Assembly: GCA_033720955.1 (NCBI GenBank)
Contig: JAWWBN010000069.1
Coordinates: 1-15,754, forward strand
Source: JAWWBN01 sp033720955
GTDB taxonomy: Bacteria > Acidobacteriota > Thermoanaerobaculia > Multivoradales > JAHEKO01
Length of the DNA: 15,754 nt
Direction: 5' to 3'
Shown here: positions 14,145 through 15,754 of the stretch, piece by piece
How positions within the stretch are numbered: the first letter of the stretch is position 1
How the letters are laid out: the number at the start of each line of letters is the position of its first letter
Notes under the pieces: model-generated
Seen by the model: only the letters and a program-made list of their open reading frames with translations
What the model was told of the DNA's origin: nothing
The model's database searches: none
Made by a program: the position numbers and the translations under genes

Positions 14145-15563
14145 ATGCGGCCGCGCAACCTCCTGATCCTGGCGATCGTGGTGGCGGCTCTCGCCGCCTT
14201 CATCTGGTTCTTGGAGCGGGACCTGCCCTCCACCGAGGAGCGGCGGGAGCGGGCCAAGCTGGCCCTGGGGATCGACGAGGACGAGATCACGGCCCTGGTG
14301 CTGGAGCCGGCCGACGGGGAGTCGGTCCGCCTGGAGCGGGTGCCTCCGCCGGCCGACGGGGGGGAGGAGGAGGGACCCTTCGCCCTGGCGCAGGAGAGAT
14401 GGGTCCTCCGCCACCCCTTCGACGGCCCCGCCGACGCCGACGCGGCGAGCTCGCTGGCCAGCTCTCTGGCCACCCTGGAGAAGGAGCGCACCCTCGAGGA
14501 GTTCGACCCCGAGGCGCTGGGCCTCGAGCCGCCGCGCGCTCGCGTCACGGTGGTCACGGAGAAGGGCGAGCGGGTCTTCCGGGTGGGCAGCGAGATCCCG
14601 GCCTCGAGCAACATGATCCTCCAGCGCGAGGGCGCTGCCGAGGCGCTGGTGGTCTCCGACTTCGTCTACGAGCAGCTCGTCAGGCCGGCCGGCGAGTGGC
14701 GCAGCCGCGACCTCTTCCCCGGCAGCCGCGAGGCGGTCCGGCGGGTGACGCTCGAGCGCGGCGGCGAGTCGTTGCGGCTGGCGCGTCGCGACGAGGGGTT
14801 CTGGCTCGAGACGCCGCTCGAGGACCGCGCCGACGAGGACGCGGTGTCCGATCTCCTGGCCGCCCTGGTCGCCCTGGAGGTGGACGAGTTCGTGGACGAC
14901 CCGGCGGACCCGGAGACGCTGGGACTGGCGGCGCCGGCGGCGGTGGTGGAGGTGGCGCACGGCGACGCCGGCGAGACCTTCCGTCTGGAGCTGGGCGGCC
15001 CGGTGGCGGAGGAGTCGGAGCGCACCGGGGAGGGGCCGGACGAGCCGGGCCCGCGCTACGCCCGTGTGGACGGCCAGGTGGTGGTGGTCCCGGGCGACCT
15101 GGACGAGGCGCTCGCCAGGAGCGTGGCAGAGTGGCAGTCGAAGGGGTGGAGCATCTTCGAGAGCTGGGAGGTGGAGAGGGCCACCCTGCGGGACGCCGAG
15201 GGCGAGCTGGCCCTCGACCGCGAGGCGGGGGAGTGGCGCCGCTCCGGCGAGCCCGTCCCCTACGGCCCGGTGAGCGACCTCCTCTACGCCCTCGACAGCG
15301 CGATGGCCGAGCGTCTGGTGCCGGCGGCCGACCTGGAGCTGTCGGAGCCCGAGCTGGAGATCGTGCTGGAGGGCGACGGTCGCAGCGAGAGCCTGCGGCT
15401 CTATCCGGCCACGGCCGACGGCGCCCCGGCCGCCGCCGAGGGACGGGCCTGGGTGGCGCTGCTCTCCGCCGGCACGGTGGACGACCTCCGGCTCAAGCTG
15501 TCCGAGGTGCGGGCGGCCGAGCCGGAGACGGCCGACGAGCTCCCCACGGAGACGCCGGGCTAG
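14145..15563 (+). CDS. DUF4340 membrane-anchored protein, partner of the Gld-type ABC system
   Basis: Protein of 472 residues with one N-terminal TM anchor (about 5-22) after MRPRN, and the remainder extracytoplasmic. The body contains three related modules starting near residues 46, 199 and 343. Each has a strand like ALVLEPADGESVRL, a W/F-x-L-x-x-P turn, a helix resembling AVSDLLAALVALEVDE, and in modules 1 and 2 an EALGL/ETLGL-x-x-P motif followed by paired strands. This is the DUF4340 pattern, which often occurs in more than one copy. It lies 3 bp after the GldG-like gene and is the last gene of the operon, so it probably belongs to the same envelope complex. Biochemical function is not known. 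The frame ends at TAG 15561-15563, 6 bp from the stop of the convergent mutase gene. Confidence 0.9.
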   Translation: MRPRNLLILAIVVAALAAFIWFLERDLPSTEERRERAKLALGIDEDEITALVLEPADGESVRLERVPPPADGGEEEGPFALAQERWVLRHPFDGPADADAASSLASSLATLEKERTLEEFDPEALGLEPPRARVTVVTEKGERVFRVGSEIPASSNMILQREGAAEALVVSDFVYEQLVRPAGEWRSRDLFPGSREAVRRVTLERGGESLRLARRDEGFWLETPLEDRADEDAVSDLLAALVALEVDEFVDDPADPETLGLAAPAAVVEVAHGDAGETFRLELGGPVAEESERTGEGPDEPGPRYARVDGQVVVVPGDLDEALARSVAEWQSKGWSIFESWEVERATLRDAEGELALDREAGEWRRSGEPVPYGPVSDLLYALDSAMAERLVPAADLELSEPELEIVLEGDGRSESLRLYPATADGAPAAAEGRAWVALLSAGTVDDLRLKLSEVRAAEPETADELPTETPG

Positions 15564-15577
15564 CCCCCGTCAGGGGG
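15564..15577. terminator. Short hairpin between convergent stops
   Basis: CCCCC (15564-15568) pairs with GGGGG (15573-15577) around a GTCA loop that carries the minus-strand stop codon of the mutase gene. The stem is short and lacks a U-tract. It may be a weak bidirectional 3'-end structure. Confidence 0.3.
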
Positions 15578-15754
15578 TGTCGCCGGGCCGGTGCTCGCCG
15601 AAGCTCCGGCGCAGCAGGTCGGCGATCTCGCCCAGGGTCATCCGGCCGCGCACCGCCTCGATGATGGCCGGCATCAAGTTGGCGCCGCTCGCGGCCGCCC
15701 GGCCCAGCCCGTCCCGCGCCGCCCGCCACTCCGACGCCGAGCGCTCGGCGCGGA
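15570..15754 (-). CDS. Methylmalonyl-CoA mutase-type large (catalytic) subunit, C-terminal fragment
   Basis: Only the last 60 codons are present, running off the right edge and ending at TGA 15572-15570. The sequence shows AASGANLMPAIIEAVRG followed by RMTLGEIADLLRRSFGEHRP, the conserved end of the TIM-barrel domain of acyl-CoA mutases (canonical: NLMP-ileAv, TlGEi-d-lr-vfGe). The protein stops five residues after this point, with no linker or cobalamin-binding domain. It therefore belongs to the form in which the B12-binding domain is a separate small subunit, as in archaeal-type mutases and isobutyryl-CoA mutase. It would isomerise methylmalonyl-CoA/succinyl-CoA or a related acyl-CoA. Which substrate cannot be told from this fragment. 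It is convergent with the DUF4340 gene. Confidence 0.82.
   Translation of the reverse strand, partial: RAERSASEWRAARDGLGRAAASGANLMPAIIEAVRGRMTLGEIADLLRRSFGEHRPGDTP

Noticed and set aside
12522..14960. 812-residue minus-strand ORF antisense to the GldG-like and DUF4340 genes
   Set aside because: Rich in His/Gln/Arg/Gly with no family signature, and fully antisense to two well-supported genes.

Overview
The window is very GC-rich DNA (above 70 % by eye) with a strong third-position G/C bias, dense coding and almost no intergenic space. Long meaningless ORFs run antisense to nearly every gene. Gene content suggests a free-living high-GC bacterium, most plausibly of the Acidobacteriota (Thermoanaerobaculia-like), with Myxococcota-like or Gemmatimonadota-like lineages as alternatives. 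It includes a Gld-type ABC system with a DUF4340 partner, a two-subunit-type acyl-CoA mutase, an AlkZ-like winged-helix protein and a tandem-RCK K+ channel. No 16S or other phylogenetic marker is present, so the taxonomy is inference. I see no mobile elements, tRNAs, rRNAs or CRISPR arrays.

Left part (1-3934): the last codons of a carbon-nitrogen hydrolase, then a membrane-bound SpoIIE/RsbU-type phosphatase and DNA polymerase IV (dinB), all on the + strand. A convergent S4-domain RNA-binding protein (Hsp15-like) abuts dinB stop to stop.

Middle (4171-9654): a GTG-started 2-TM K+ channel with tandem RCK domains (+) converges on a membrane-anchored SGNH hydrolase (-). The hydrolase is divergent from a small unrecognised membrane protein (+). 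That protein in turn converges, with overlapping stop codons, on a two-gene minus-strand operon: a 101-residue coiled-coil protein followed by an AlkZ-like putative DNA glycosylase.

Right part (9750-15754): a compact alkaline-phosphatase-superfamily metalloenzyme (+), then a tight four-gene operon (10830-15563): ABC ATPase, ABC-2 permease, GldG-like membrane-anchored protein and DUF4340 protein. These very probably form one envelope complex. The window ends in the C-terminal part of a methylmalonyl-CoA mutase-type large subunit (-), convergent with the operon.

The points most worth a second look are: the Gld/DUF4340 operon, with a repeated module in DUF4340 and a repeat linker in GldG; the QxQ motif of the AlkZ-like protein; a tryptophan heptad in the phosphatase sensor region; a degenerate first RCK domain in the channel; several likely leaderless starts with a TAnnnT box 6-9 nt upstream; and stop-codon-centred hairpins at convergent gene junctions. 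I found no wholly new multi-gene system that I could defend beyond these.
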